From Brachyspira hampsonii (GTDB lineage Bacteria > Spirochaetota > Brachyspiria > Brachyspirales > Brachyspiraceae): 64,000 nucleotides of DNA. Shown piece by piece: positions 17,189 to 25,110 of this stretch. The stretch covers positions 2,604,001-2,668,000 of the forward strand of contig NZ_CP019914.1 in the NCBI RefSeq assembly GCF_002214805.1. Direction: 5' to 3'. Below the pieces are notes generated by a model. It saw only the letters and a list, made by a program, of their open reading frames with translations, made no database searches and was not told where the DNA came from. The position numbers were made by a program, and so were the translations under genes. Positions within the stretch are counted from its first letter, which is position 1. Every line of letters starts with the position of its first letter.

Positions 17189-18937
17189 TTAATTAATTTT
17201 GTATTTTTTTCTTAAAAAATCTTTTAAAATTGACCTTGAGAAATTATTATCGCATTTATCAAGCATTTTATTTACTAAATCTTCGCATTCTTCTATGCTT
17301 ATGTTTCTAACAATATTTTTTATTTTAGCAATAGATGTTACAGACATTGAAAGCTCTCTTATACCAAGTCCTAATAGTACAGGAGTATATTCAGGAACAC
17401 CTCCCATTTCACCGCATAAAGTTACAGGCTTATTATTTTCATTAGCTATTTTTATAACTCTTTTTAATGTTCTAAGAACTGATATATCTATTGGATTATA
17501 CAAATATATCAGCTTTTCATTAGTTCTGTCGCATGCCATCATATACTGAACTAAATCATTAGAGCCTATGGATAAGAAATCAGCTTCTTTTACTATTAAA
17601 TCTATTATAGCAGCAGCTGAAGGCGTTTCTATTAAAACACCTATTTTTATTTCTTCATTGAAATTTTGATTTTCATCTCTTAATTCTTTTTTGATATCTT
17701 CTATAAAATTTTTAGTTTCAATAAATTCTTCTAAAGTGCTTATCATAGGAATCATTATTTCTATATTTCCATAATGAGAAGCTCTAAGCAATGCTTTTAT
17801 TTGATTTTTAAATAATTGTTTATTAGATAAGCAGAATCTTATAGCACGCCATCCCAAAAAAGGATTATCTTCTTTTAATTCTAACCCCAAAGCAGGTGAT
17901 ATTTTATCTCCGCCTATATCTAAAGTTCGTATTATAACTTTTCCTTTTATTTTAGATGCTATAGTTTTATATACTTGGAATTGAGTTTCTTCTGTGGGAA
18001 GCTCTGATGCTATTTCCTCATCTGAAAATATATATAAAAATTCTGTTCTATACAAACCTATGGAATCTACGCCAAATTTCAATAAGCTTTCTGTTTCTTC
18101 CGGTATATCTATATTGGCATGTACTTTTATTTCTATATTATCTTTTGTTAATGCTTTTTCTTTGGCATCTGATATAGCCTTTTCTTTTAATTTTTTTATA
18201 TTTTCTGTCAATATAGTATAATTATAAATATCTCTTTCGCTTGGATTCATTATAACTATATTACTTTTGCAGTCTATTATTATTTTTCTTCCGTTTTTTA
18301 TTTTGCTTGATATATCGGCTATGTTAAATATTGTAGTTATGCCGAAAGACTTGGCAAGTATTGCAGCATGTGATGTATATCCGCCGCTTTCTATTATAAA
18401 TCCTGCAACTCCTATAGCATTAAATTTTAATACATCGCTAGGTGTAAGTGTTTTTGCTATTACAATACTATCTTTTGGTACTTTAGAATAATCTCCTGAA
18501 TGAGGCTGTATCAAATTTCTTATCAGTCTTGATTTTATATCAATAATATCGCTGCTTCTTTCTGAAAGCATTTTATTATTTATAGACGATAATTTATAGA
18601 GATATCCTGATATTATAGTATCATATACATGTTCTATATTAAGCAATTTTTCTTTAACTTCTTCTTTCACTTGTTTTATTATTACTCTGTCTTGAAGCAT
18701 TAGTATATGAGTATGTAAGATATTTTTGATATTATTATCCGCATGATTTTGTAATAATTCTATTTCATTTATAGATTTTTTTACAGCTTCATCAAATCTT
18801 TTATATTCTTCTTCTATATCAGATTCTTCTATCTTGTATATGGGAGTATTTAGGTATGGAGTATAAAAAAAAGAATTTCCTATAGCTACATCATCGCCAA
18901 CCCCATTTCCATTTAATATCGTTCTTTTATCAGGCAT
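17189..18937 (-). CDS. ptsI: PTS enzyme I (phosphoenolpyruvate-protein phosphotransferase)
   Basis: 582 residues, the normal EI length. The phosphohistidine motif is GGYTSHAAILA (near residue 185). The PEP-binding barrel shows LYRTEFLY, RTLDIGGDK, the IMIPM segment, SIGSNDLVQY and the active-site Cys in TLCGEMGG. EI takes phosphate from PEP and passes it to HPr, feeding PTS sugar uptake and regulation. HPr is not adjacent. A good promoter lies just upstream. With the amino-sugar genes at 25-30 kb it suggests uptake of PTS sugars, though no EII component is in the window. Confidence 0.95.
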   Translation of the reverse strand: MPDKRTILNGNGVGDDVAIGNSFFYTPYLNTPIYKIEESDIEEEYKRFDEAVKKSINEIELLQNHADNNIKNILHTHILMLQDRVIIKQVKEEVKEKLLNIEHVYDTIISGYLYKLSSINNKMLSERSSDIIDIKSRLIRNLIQPHSGDYSKVPKDSIVIAKTLTPSDVLKFNAIGVAGFIIESGGYTSHAAILAKSFGITTIFNIADISSKIKNGRKIIIDCKSNIVIMNPSERDIYNYTILTENIKKLKEKAISDAKEKALTKDNIEIKVHANIDIPEETESLLKFGVDSIGLYRTEFLYIFSDEEIASELPTEETQFQVYKTIASKIKGKVIIRTLDIGGDKISPALGLELKEDNPFLGWRAIRFCLSNKQLFKNQIKALLRASHYGNIEIMIPMISTLEEFIETKNFIEDIKKELRDENQNFNEEIKIGVLIETPSAAAIIDLIVKEADFLSIGSNDLVQYMMACDRTNEKLIYLYNPIDISVLRTLKRVIKIANENNKPVTLCGEMGGVPEYTPVLLGLGIRELSMSVTSIAKIKNIVRNISIEECEDLVNKMLDKCDNNFSRSILKDFLRKKYKIN

Positions 18938-18971
18938 GTATTCTCCGATATTATGTTAATTAATAGTAAAG

Positions 18972-19000
18972 ATTATATTATAAATGCAAAATATTTTCAA
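18972..19000 (-). promoter_or_regulatory. Promoter of ptsI
   Basis: On the minus strand TTGAAA (19000-18995) and TATAAT (18977-18972) are separated by 17 bp, about 35 bp upstream of the ptsI start. Confidence 0.65.
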
Positions 19001-19097
19001 TAGTAAATTAATTGTAAATAGTATTATTTTTCAATATGAAAAATAGATATTAATTATATTTAGAAAAGTTTATATTATTTATTTTGATAAACTATAT

Positions 19098-19142
19098 AAA
19101 AAATAGCTGATAACTTCATTCATAAGTCATCGGCTATTTTTT
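19098..19142 (-). terminator. Terminator of mtnN
   Basis: A long stem pairs AAAAAATAGC-type sequence at 19098-19114 with its complement at 19123-19142, with two G-U pairs and an 8-nt loop. On the minus strand it ends in a run of T. Confidence 0.8.
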
Positions 19143-19162
19143 ATTATTGTTATGCTAGCTTT

Positions 19163-19879
19163 TTATTTCATGTTTTCAAGCATTTCTACAACAATTTTCA
19201 TTGAGTTTTGTGCAGATTTTACAACAAATTTAGGGAAATCTACCACGGCATCACTGTCTGCTTTATCAGATAAAGAGCGTATAACTACAAAAGGAACTTT
19301 ATACATCAAAGCAGCATGTGCAACAGCAGCACCTTCCATCTCTATAGCACCAGCCTTAAATTTATTATGTATTTGCTTAACTTTTTGATTGTTGCCTACA
19401 AACTGATCTCCTGTAGCTATTGTGTCAATATATACTTTATTCTCTTTTATCACTTTTTGTGCTGATTCTTTTGCTAATTGTATCAAAGAAGCATCTGCAG
19501 GATAATAATTTTTATTATAGCCTTTAACTAATACAGTAAGTTCTTCTCCGTCTAAATCGCTTGTATCAAAGTCATGTTCTATTAAGTCTTTTGATATAAC
19601 TATATCAGATATATCGTAATCAGGATTTCCGGAACCTGCAACACCTGTAAATATTATTTTTTCTACATTAAATCTTTCTATAGCTATAGTTGTAGCAATA
19701 GCCGCATTAACTTTACCAATTCCAGATTTTAATAGTACTATATTTTTACCGCATAATGTGCCTTTATAGTAAATAATATTAGCTATTTCAATTTCTTCTA
19801 TATTTTCAATCATACCTTTAAAATTGGTAATTTCTGAATCCATAGCACCTATTATTGCAATTCTTTTTATATCAGACAT
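19163..19879 (-). CDS. mtnN: 5'-methylthioadenosine/S-adenosylhomocysteine nucleosidase
   Basis: 238 residues from the chosen start. The enzyme cleaves MTA and SAH to adenine and the thioribose sugars, recycling by-products of methylation and polyamine synthesis. Visible features: IGAMDSEI (catalytic Glu near 13), the FTGVAGSGN phosphorylase-fold loop, the QFVGNN segment, MEGAAVAHA (substrate Glu) and RSLSDKAD (catalytic Asp). An in-frame ATG exists five codons upstream (19894), but its following bases, GGAGG, are the ribosome-binding site for the ATG at 19879. The shorter start is therefore right. Confidence 0.93.
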   Translation of the reverse strand: MSDIKRIAIIGAMDSEITNFKGMIENIEEIEIANIIYYKGTLCGKNIVLLKSGIGKVNAAIATTIAIERFNVEKIIFTGVAGSGNPDYDISDIVISKDLIEHDFDTSDLDGEELTVLVKGYNKNYYPADASLIQLAKESAQKVIKENKVYIDTIATGDQFVGNNQKVKQIHNKFKAGAIEMEGAAVAHAALMYKVPFVVIRSLSDKADSDAVVDFPKFVVKSAQNSMKIVVEMLENMK

Positions 19880-19970
19880 AAAATAATCCTCCAAATAATA
19901 ATGATTAATAAATTATATATTAAAAATCTATTTTTATAAACTATAATATTTTATTATAATAAAAATGATT

Positions 19971-20792
19971 TTAAAAATCGAAAGTTAAAGGATCTTCTCC
20001 TATTCTGTATCCGTTTTCCAATGAATTTATTTTTTCTATATCATTTTTGTCCAATTTGAAATCGAATATATTTATATTTTCTTCTATTCTTTCTTTAGTT
20101 ACAGATTTAGGTATAACAGATATATTATTTTCTATATTCCATCTTAATATTATTTGTGCAGGAGTTTTATTATATTTATTTGCTATATCAATTATAGTTT
20201 TATTATCAAATATTTTTCCTCTTGCCAATGGAGACCATGCTTCTACAATGATATTATGATTTTTACAAAATTCTATTAATTCATTTCTTTGCAAATTAGG
20301 GTGTCTTTCTATTTGATTTAGTACAGGGGCAATATTACAATGTGCAAATATATCTTTCAAATGCTTTATTTCAAAGTTGCTTAATCCTATAGATTTGGCT
20401 TTTTTACTTTGGCATATATTTTCTAATGCTCTGTATGTATCTAAATATCTTTCCTTTTTTTGTCCGGGCCAATGAATAAGCACTAAATCTACATAATCCA
20501 TATTAAGTTTTTCTAAACTTTCTTTAAATGATTTCCTTGTAGAATTATAACCTTGTTTTGTATTCCATATTTTAGTGGTTATAAATATTTCTTCTCTTTT
20601 TATTCCTATTTTTCTTATAGCTTCTCCTAATTCTTTTTCATTATTATAAAATTGGGCGGTATCAAATTTTCTATATCCTGCTTCTATAGCCCATCTTAGT
20701 GCATTTTCTAATTCTTTTTTATCTGTTATTTTATATAGTCCAAGACCAAATATAGGCATTTCTATACCATTATTAAATTTTACATTAATCAT
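19971..20792 (-). CDS. Aldo/keto reductase (2,5-diketogluconate reductase type)
   Basis: 273 residues, normal for AKR5-like bacterial enzymes. The catalytic tetrad positions are visible: Asp in FDTAQFYNNE with the Tyr three residues on, Lys in ITTKIW, and His in LVLIHWPG. The C-terminal NADPH-binding segment contains SVIPKSVTKERIEEN. It reduces aldehydes or ketones with NADPH; the physiological substrate cannot be read from sequence. AAGGAAG precedes the ATG. It is followed by mtnN on the same strand about 90 bp away. Confidence 0.9.
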   Translation of the reverse strand: MINVKFNNGIEMPIFGLGLYKITDKKELENALRWAIEAGYRKFDTAQFYNNEKELGEAIRKIGIKREEIFITTKIWNTKQGYNSTRKSFKESLEKLNMDYVDLVLIHWPGQKKERYLDTYRALENICQSKKAKSIGLSNFEIKHLKDIFAHCNIAPVLNQIERHPNLQRNELIEFCKNHNIIVEAWSPLARGKIFDNKTIIDIANKYNKTPAQIILRWNIENNISVIPKSVTKERIEENINIFDFKLDKNDIEKINSLENGYRIGEDPLTFDF

Positions 20793-20902
20793 AACTTCTT
20801 CCTTTTTTATATTATGGTATTAATTTTATTATATGTTATAATAGATAATATTACAGCTATATTTTTATTATCTTAAAAAATGTTTTATGCTTTTTATGAT
20901 TT

Positions 20903-20910
20903 TCCGATAA
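20903..20910 (+). promoter_or_regulatory. Possible flagellar sigma-28-type -10 element
   Basis: TCCGATAA lies about 40 bp upstream of fliS and resembles the sigma-28 -10 box (GCCGATAA). The matching -35 region is poor (TTTATGCT where TAAAGTTT would be expected), so this is a weak call. Confidence 0.3.
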
Positions 20911-20951
20911 TATTTAGTAATTAACATAATAATACAAATGGGGGGAGTAAA

Positions 20952-21416
20952 TTGTCTAGTAATAACGGATACGAAAAATATAAAAAAGTTGATGTGAGTA
21001 CCGCTTCACAGAACAGACTTATCGTTATGCTTTATGACGGTGCTATCAAGTTTTTAGAAACTGCCTGTGCTGCTATGGATAAAAAACATGGTACTGAAGA
21101 GGCACATAATAATATAGTAAAAGCACAGGAAATCATATATGAGCTTTTATCTTCTCTTAATTATGAAGCCGGAGATATAGCACATAGACTTGCTTCTATA
21201 TATACATATATGAATCAAAAACTTACAGAAGGCAATATATCTAAAACTAAGCCGCCTTTGTTAGAAGTTATAAGGTATCTCAAAGAGCTTAAAACAGCTT
21301 GGGAAGGTGTTGAAGAGCAAATGTCTAAAACTAATAGCGAAAGTAAAGCAGCACCTAATAATAGTAAAGATAATTCTTCACAAAATAGCGATAGTAAATT
21401 AAATATAACAGGTTGA
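20952..21416 (+). CDS. fliS: Flagellin export chaperone FliS
   Basis: 154 residues. FliS binds the C-terminus of flagellin in the cytoplasm and keeps it unpolymerised until export. The N-terminal YKKVDVSTASQNRLIVMLYDGAI pattern (broken here as VSTASQNRLIVMLYDGA) and the four-helix body to about residue 125 are typical. The last 25 residues are a Ser/Asn/Lys tail not usual in the family. The start is a TTG at 20952, supported by GGGGGGAG 6 nt upstream; no ATG fits. The CBM48-like lipoprotein gene follows after 7 bp, so they are cotranscribed. Confidence 0.9.
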   Translation: MSSNNGYEKYKKVDVSTASQNRLIVMLYDGAIKFLETACAAMDKKHGTEEAHNNIVKAQEIIYELLSSLNYEAGDIAHRLASIYTYMNQKLTEGNISKTKPPLLEVIRYLKELKTAWEGVEEQMSKTNSESKAAPNNSKDNSSQNSDSKLNITG

Positions 21417-21423
21417 ATAAGCA

Positions 21424-22173
21424 ATGGAAAAAATGTATAAATTAACAGTATTATTTATTATTTTTAGTATAGTTCTTTTATCATGCGGTGAGAAAGATAC
21501 TGAAACTATAGAGCAGTATGAAGCTAGAATGAATAGGCTGGAAATTTTAAAATATTATAATATACAAGATGTTATGCAGCCTAGAATTGTAAATGATGGA
21601 GTATTATTTACTTTTGCAGAGAATTATGATTCTGTAGAAGTATCCGGCGATTTCAATAATTGGGAAGATAGTATACCTCTTATAAAGAGTTCCTACGGAG
21701 TTTATTATTATCTTTGGCAGCATCCGCTTAAAGCAGGAAAATATAGTTATAGGTACAGAGTTAATGGGGTTTGGATTAATGATCCTGTAAATGCTAATAT
21801 TGAATATGATAATAATAATCAGGTTGTAAGTTATTTTGTTTTAACTAATGATGTAGGATTTTATGAAAAAAACCCTATTTATAATTCTGACGGCACGGTT
21901 ACATTCTTTTACAGCAATGATACTGCTAAGGAAGTTATGTTTACCTCTGATAAATTGGGCTTTGATAGTTTAAGATATCCTATGAGTTATTCTAATAATT
22001 TATGGGTTATCACTTTAAGACCTGAAGCGGGTAATTATTATTATAACTTTGTAGTAGACAGAATATGGGAAGTTGATCCTATTAATATGAATGTTTATAA
22101 GGGAAGCGACGGAAGACTTCATTCATATACATTGATAAATTATAATCAAACTAATCAAAGAATGGTATATTAA
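21424..22173 (+). CDS. Lipoprotein with two glycogen-binding-type (CBM48/AMPK E-set) domains
   Basis: 249 residues. The lipobox LLSC places the lipidated Cys at residue 21. Two Ig-like domains follow. The first (about 60-140) has VSGDFNNW and YSYRYRVNG with NDPVN, the hallmark of the AMPK/CBM48 fold. The second (about 150-240) repeats the plan in weaker form, with NYYYNFVVDR and VDPIN. Such domains bind alpha-glucans, but spirochaetes also use related domains in envelope proteins without known ligand. It sits directly behind fliS with 7-bp spacing. A link to periplasmic flagella is suggested by context only. Confidence 0.7.
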   Translation: MEKMYKLTVLFIIFSIVLLSCGEKDTETIEQYEARMNRLEILKYYNIQDVMQPRIVNDGVLFTFAENYDSVEVSGDFNNWEDSIPLIKSSYGVYYYLWQHPLKAGKYSYRYRVNGVWINDPVNANIEYDNNNQVVSYFVLTNDVGFYEKNPIYNSDGTVTFFYSNDTAKEVMFTSDKLGFDSLRYPMSYSNNLWVITLRPEAGNYYYNFVVDRIWEVDPINMNVYKGSDGRLHSYTLINYNQTNQRMVY

Positions 22174-22191
22174 TTAAATATAAAAATAAAG

Positions 22192-22220
22192 AAGGATAAG
22201 CTTATTGCCTATCCTTTTTT
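22192..22220. terminator. Terminator shared by the CBM48-like gene and fliO
   Basis: The stem AAGGATA / TATCCTT (7 bp) with an 11-nt loop is followed by TTTT on the plus strand and A-rich DNA on the other side. It lies between convergent genes and touches the fliO stop codon. Confidence 0.7.
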
Positions 22221-22926
22221 ATTGCATTTTATTATTTTGATTATCATTATTATTTATTATAGGATTTTCAGCATTCAAATCATGAAGCCTTTCTCTTATT
22301 TCTGAAGTCGTTTTTAAAGGATCTTTTTCTTTCATTTTAGGCTGCTTGAATACGGATAATGTTTGATTAAAGATATTTTTAAAACTATCATCTACTGTAT
22401 TATTTTTAGAGTTAATATACATCATTTTTATTTGATCTTTAGTTTCTTTATCTTCTATCTTTGATAATAAATTAATATTATGATCTGAAATAGAAACCAA
22501 ATACATGTCTTCAACAATTTCTATTATAGATATATATCTGTTTGCAGCTACCGGAGTAGTGGCAAGCACTTTAATAATATCGCTTGAGCCTGACACTTTT
22601 TTAGATTTATTTTTTAAATATATAAATACCAAATATATACCAATTAAAGTAACTATAAAACCAATTATAGCTCTTATAAACATCCAGCCGTTACTTACTT
22701 CTGCTCTGTCCTGAATATTTCTAATATCTTGTAATATAGCAGGTTCATTAGCATTGTTTGTATTATCTATAGGGGCATTGAAGAAATTAGTTTCAGGGGC
22801 GGTATTTTCTATATTTTCTTCTGTTGTTATATCAGCATTATTGGTGTTATTTTGATTTGTAGTATTTTCTTGAGTTAGTGCTATGCTGAAAATAATTAAG
22901 AATATGACAGAAATTTTTTTAATCAT
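22219..22926 (-). CDS. fliO: Flagellar biosynthesis protein FliO
   Basis: 235 residues. A signal peptide-like N-terminus (1-18) is followed by an Asn/Thr/Glu-rich periplasmic segment, a membrane helix (about 85-106, IIGFIVTLIGIYLVFIYL) and a FliO/FliZ domain (about 120-180: IKVLATTPVAANRYISIIEI and YLVSISDHNINLL). The tail is Asn-rich. FliO helps assemble the FliP ring of the flagellar export gate. The gene is last before a terminator. Its upstream neighbour is the tRNA-Ser gene, so fliO is not in the usual fliPQR context here. Confidence 0.8.
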   Translation of the reverse strand: MIKKISVIFLIIFSIALTQENTTNQNNTNNADITTEENIENTAPETNFFNAPIDNTNNANEPAILQDIRNIQDRAEVSNGWMFIRAIIGFIVTLIGIYLVFIYLKNKSKKVSGSSDIIKVLATTPVAANRYISIIEIVEDMYLVSISDHNINLLSKIEDKETKDQIKMMYINSKNNTVDDSFKNIFNQTLSVFKQPKMKEKDPLKTTSEIRERLHDLNAENPIINNNDNQNNKMQ

Positions 22927-22939
22927 ATATAAACCGATG

Positions 22940-23025
22940 CGGAGAGAGCGGGATTCGAACCCGCGGTAGGGGTTGCCTACGACAGTTTAGCAAACTGCTC
23001 CCTTCGGCCTCTCGGGCATCTCTCC
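22940..23025 (-). tRNA. tRNA-Ser(GCT)
   Basis: 86 nt with a 7-bp acceptor stem GGAGAGA / TCTCTCC, discriminator G, a long variable arm (GTAGGCAACCCCTAC region), and a T arm GCGGGTTCGAATCCCGC. The anticodon stem GCAGT / ACTGT encloses the loop TTGCTAA, giving anticodon GCT, which reads AGC/AGT serine codons. CCA is not encoded. Confidence 0.96.
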
Positions 23026-23114
23026 ATAACTATATATTTCCTTAAATGATTGTGTTATGATAACATAAATAATATTTTTAGTCAAGTTTATATTTAATTA
23101 AAGTTTGTTTTTTA

Positions 23115-23711
23115 TTAATTTTGTTCTTTATTAAGCTCAGGTATTATATATTCATTAAAATTCTCTTTTGTACAAGCAAATGATTCTTTAAATAATATTT
23201 CCTGCAAAGTATTTAAATCTTTAAATTTATATTCTTTATAAGATAAAGCATTTTTAGCAAAATATTTATAAATATTATCTTTGTTAGGTTCATCATTTTT
23301 TAATTTATTATAAACAACTATATATGTAGCATAATTTCTTGAATAATTTAAATTTTTTATTATTCCTATATCAAGCAGTATTAAAAATGTATCATAAGCT
23401 TTTTTAAAAATATCTAATTTTTCTTTATTATTTATTTTGCCATTTTTAAATTCTATTACATATATATTTCCATTTTCAAATTTGTAAACAGCATCTGCAG
23501 ACTTTGGTCTGTTATTAAAATTATATTTACTGTTATAAATATCTTTTAAAATATCACCATTAATTACAATATTGTCAGCATCCGTCATATATTCATTATT
23601 TGAAGGTGAATATGATGCTATCCTTATAGTAGTTTCTAAATTATTTATTTCTATGTTTTGTGTAAAATTAGATATTATTTGTTTTATATCTTTTATAATT
23701 TTATTTTCCAT
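23115..23711 (-). CDS. Small protein with PD-(D/E)XK-like motif, partner of the adjacent ATPase
   Basis: 198 residues, no signal peptide. The segment SADAVYKF...IYVIEFKNG (71-90) places Asp73, then Glu87-Phe-Lys89. This is the spacing and strand context of the PD-(D/E)XK nuclease core. A helix and a hydrophobic strand (ATYIVVYN near 148) follow, as in that fold. I do not recognise a named family. Its ATG overlaps the stop codon of the ATPase gene by one base (TAATG), so the two are translationally coupled and probably form one complex or system. A nuclease effector controlled by an ATPase is the natural reading, not a demonstrated one. Confidence 0.6.
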   Translation of the reverse strand: MENKIIKDIKQIISNFTQNIEINNLETTIRIASYSPSNNEYMTDADNIVINGDILKDIYNSKYNFNNRPKSADAVYKFENGNIYVIEFKNGKINNKEKLDIFKKAYDTFLILLDIGIIKNLNYSRNYATYIVVYNKLKNDEPNKDNIYKYFAKNALSYKEYKFKDLNTLQEILFKESFACTKENFNEYIIPELNKEQN

Positions 23712-25015
23712 TATTCTATATCTTCATCATATTTCATATTGTTTAATGTTTCTATAGGTTCATACATTTTCTTATATATTAAATCAATGTTTTCATTTAC
23801 ATTTATAATCATTGTATTTTTATTATCTTTTTCTAATTCAGATAGATAAAAGTTAGTTTTATCATCTATTTTATAAAATTTGGAATATCTATTTATAGCA
23901 TCTACAAAATAAGGGCTATGACTTGTTATTACAATAATTAGATTTAAATACTTATTAAGTAATACTATTAACTCAGCATATATTAATTGCCATTTTGGGT
24001 GTAAATGTATTTCAGGCTCATCTAATATTAGAATATCATTTTCTTTTAAAGATGTATTTGATAGAAGCATTTTTATAATTATAAATGATTTTAAACCCGC
24101 AGATAAATTTTCAAATACTATATCAATATTATCCTCTTTCAAATAGTAAATTTCATTATTTTTTATTATTTCTCCAATAGTTATATTTTTTAATAATTCT
24201 TCTAAATTTTTCATTATATCATTATTTTTTACAGCACTGAAAATATTTTTATACATGTTTTCAGTATAATCTTTTGTAAGAGAAGTAATTAATTTTTTAG
24301 CTATAAGACCATATTTATGTTCTGTACTGTTTATTTCATCTAGTATAAATGGGTTATCTATATAGTAAATGTTGTTAATAATATCAAATTCTTCTTCAAA
24401 TTTTATGCACTCATTATTCTTAAATTCTATATTCATTTTTTTGTTTTTTATTTCTAGTTCTAATGATGCTTTAATATCTCTGTGATGTAAATTGTTTATT
24501 TGATTTTTAAATATTTCATTAAAATATCTTTTACTTACTTCCTGCATTATTTTATTATACGGATTTTTCAATATTTTTTCTATATCATTTGAAATATTAT
24601 TTATAATGATATCATAAGTTTCTATATTATCTGAAGTTGTTTCTAAAAAATTATAAAAGTTATAGTCAAATATTTCTTTGAGAATATTTTTTATAAAATT
24701 AATAGATATATTTTTTATATCTTTAAAATAATTAATTTCTTTTAGAATAATATCTAATCTTTCAATAATTCTATTATATAAATATCTATTATGTGATGTA
24801 ATATCTATAGAGTTTTTTAAAAATATTAATTGAAATTCAAATAATAGTTCTTCTTCTATTTTAATATATTTATCTTTATTTGAATCAAAAATAGAGAATA
24901 GAATTTTTCCTACAGTAGTTTTTCCTGTATTATTTTCACCGCATATTACTGTTATACCTTTTAGATTTACATCAGCTTTTTTTATTTTGGAAAAATTATT
25001 TATTGTTAATTTCAT
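23711..25015 (-). CDS. ABC/OLD-type AAA ATPase
   Basis: 434 residues. Walker A GENNTGKTT is at 26-34, an ABC-like signature LSAGLKS at 304-310, Walker B ILILDEPEIHLHP from 328, and the switch His in ITSHSPYF near 366. The 250 residues between are helical and charged, a short SMC/Rad50-like insertion. This is the AAA_15/AAA_21 architecture used by OLD, Gabija, Septu (PtuA), AbiL-like and retron-associated ATPases. There is no C-terminal TOPRIM domain, so it is not a full OLD or GajA protein. The effector is likely the overlapping downstream gene. The gene is separated from nagA by a terminator. Codon use appears even more AT-rich than the neighbours. Confidence 0.8.
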   Translation of the reverse strand: MKLTINNFSKIKKADVNLKGITVICGENNTGKTTVGKILFSIFDSNKDKYIKIEEELLFEFQLIFLKNSIDITSHNRYLYNRIIERLDIILKEINYFKDIKNISINFIKNILKEIFDYNFYNFLETTSDNIETYDIIINNISNDIEKILKNPYNKIMQEVSKRYFNEIFKNQINNLHHRDIKASLELEIKNKKMNIEFKNNECIKFEEEFDIINNIYYIDNPFILDEINSTEHKYGLIAKKLITSLTKDYTENMYKNIFSAVKNNDIMKNLEELLKNITIGEIIKNNEIYYLKEDNIDIVFENLSAGLKSFIIIKMLLSNTSLKENDILILDEPEIHLHPKWQLIYAELIVLLNKYLNLIIVITSHSPYFVDAINRYSKFYKIDDKTNFYLSELEKDNKNTMIINVNENIDLIYKKMYEPIETLNNMKYDEDIE

Positions 25016-25047
25016 TTTTGTATTATACCATTTTTTTAAATTTGTAA

Positions 25048-25085
25048 AAGGCTTTAACTAAAGTATATTTAATTAAAGCCTTTTC
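25048..25085 (-). terminator. Terminator between the NagA fusion gene and the ATPase pair
   Basis: A perfect 10-bp stem (AAGGCTTTAA at 25048-25057 with TTAAAGCCTT at 25073-25082) encloses an A/T loop. It lies downstream of the NagB-NagA fusion gene on the minus strand and separates it from the ATPase operon. The T run after it is weak. Confidence 0.6.
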
Positions 25086-25110
25086 AAATTTATTTGTTTA
25101 AATTAGTATT

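Noticed and set aside
19880-19894. Upstream ATG for mtnN
   Set aside because: The bases after it are the GGAGG ribosome-binding site of the next in-frame ATG.
22940-25015. Integrative element inserted at the tRNA-Ser gene
   Set aside because: The ATPase pair lies on the 5' side of the tRNA, whereas integrases normally use the 3' end. No integrase or duplicated tRNA end was seen.
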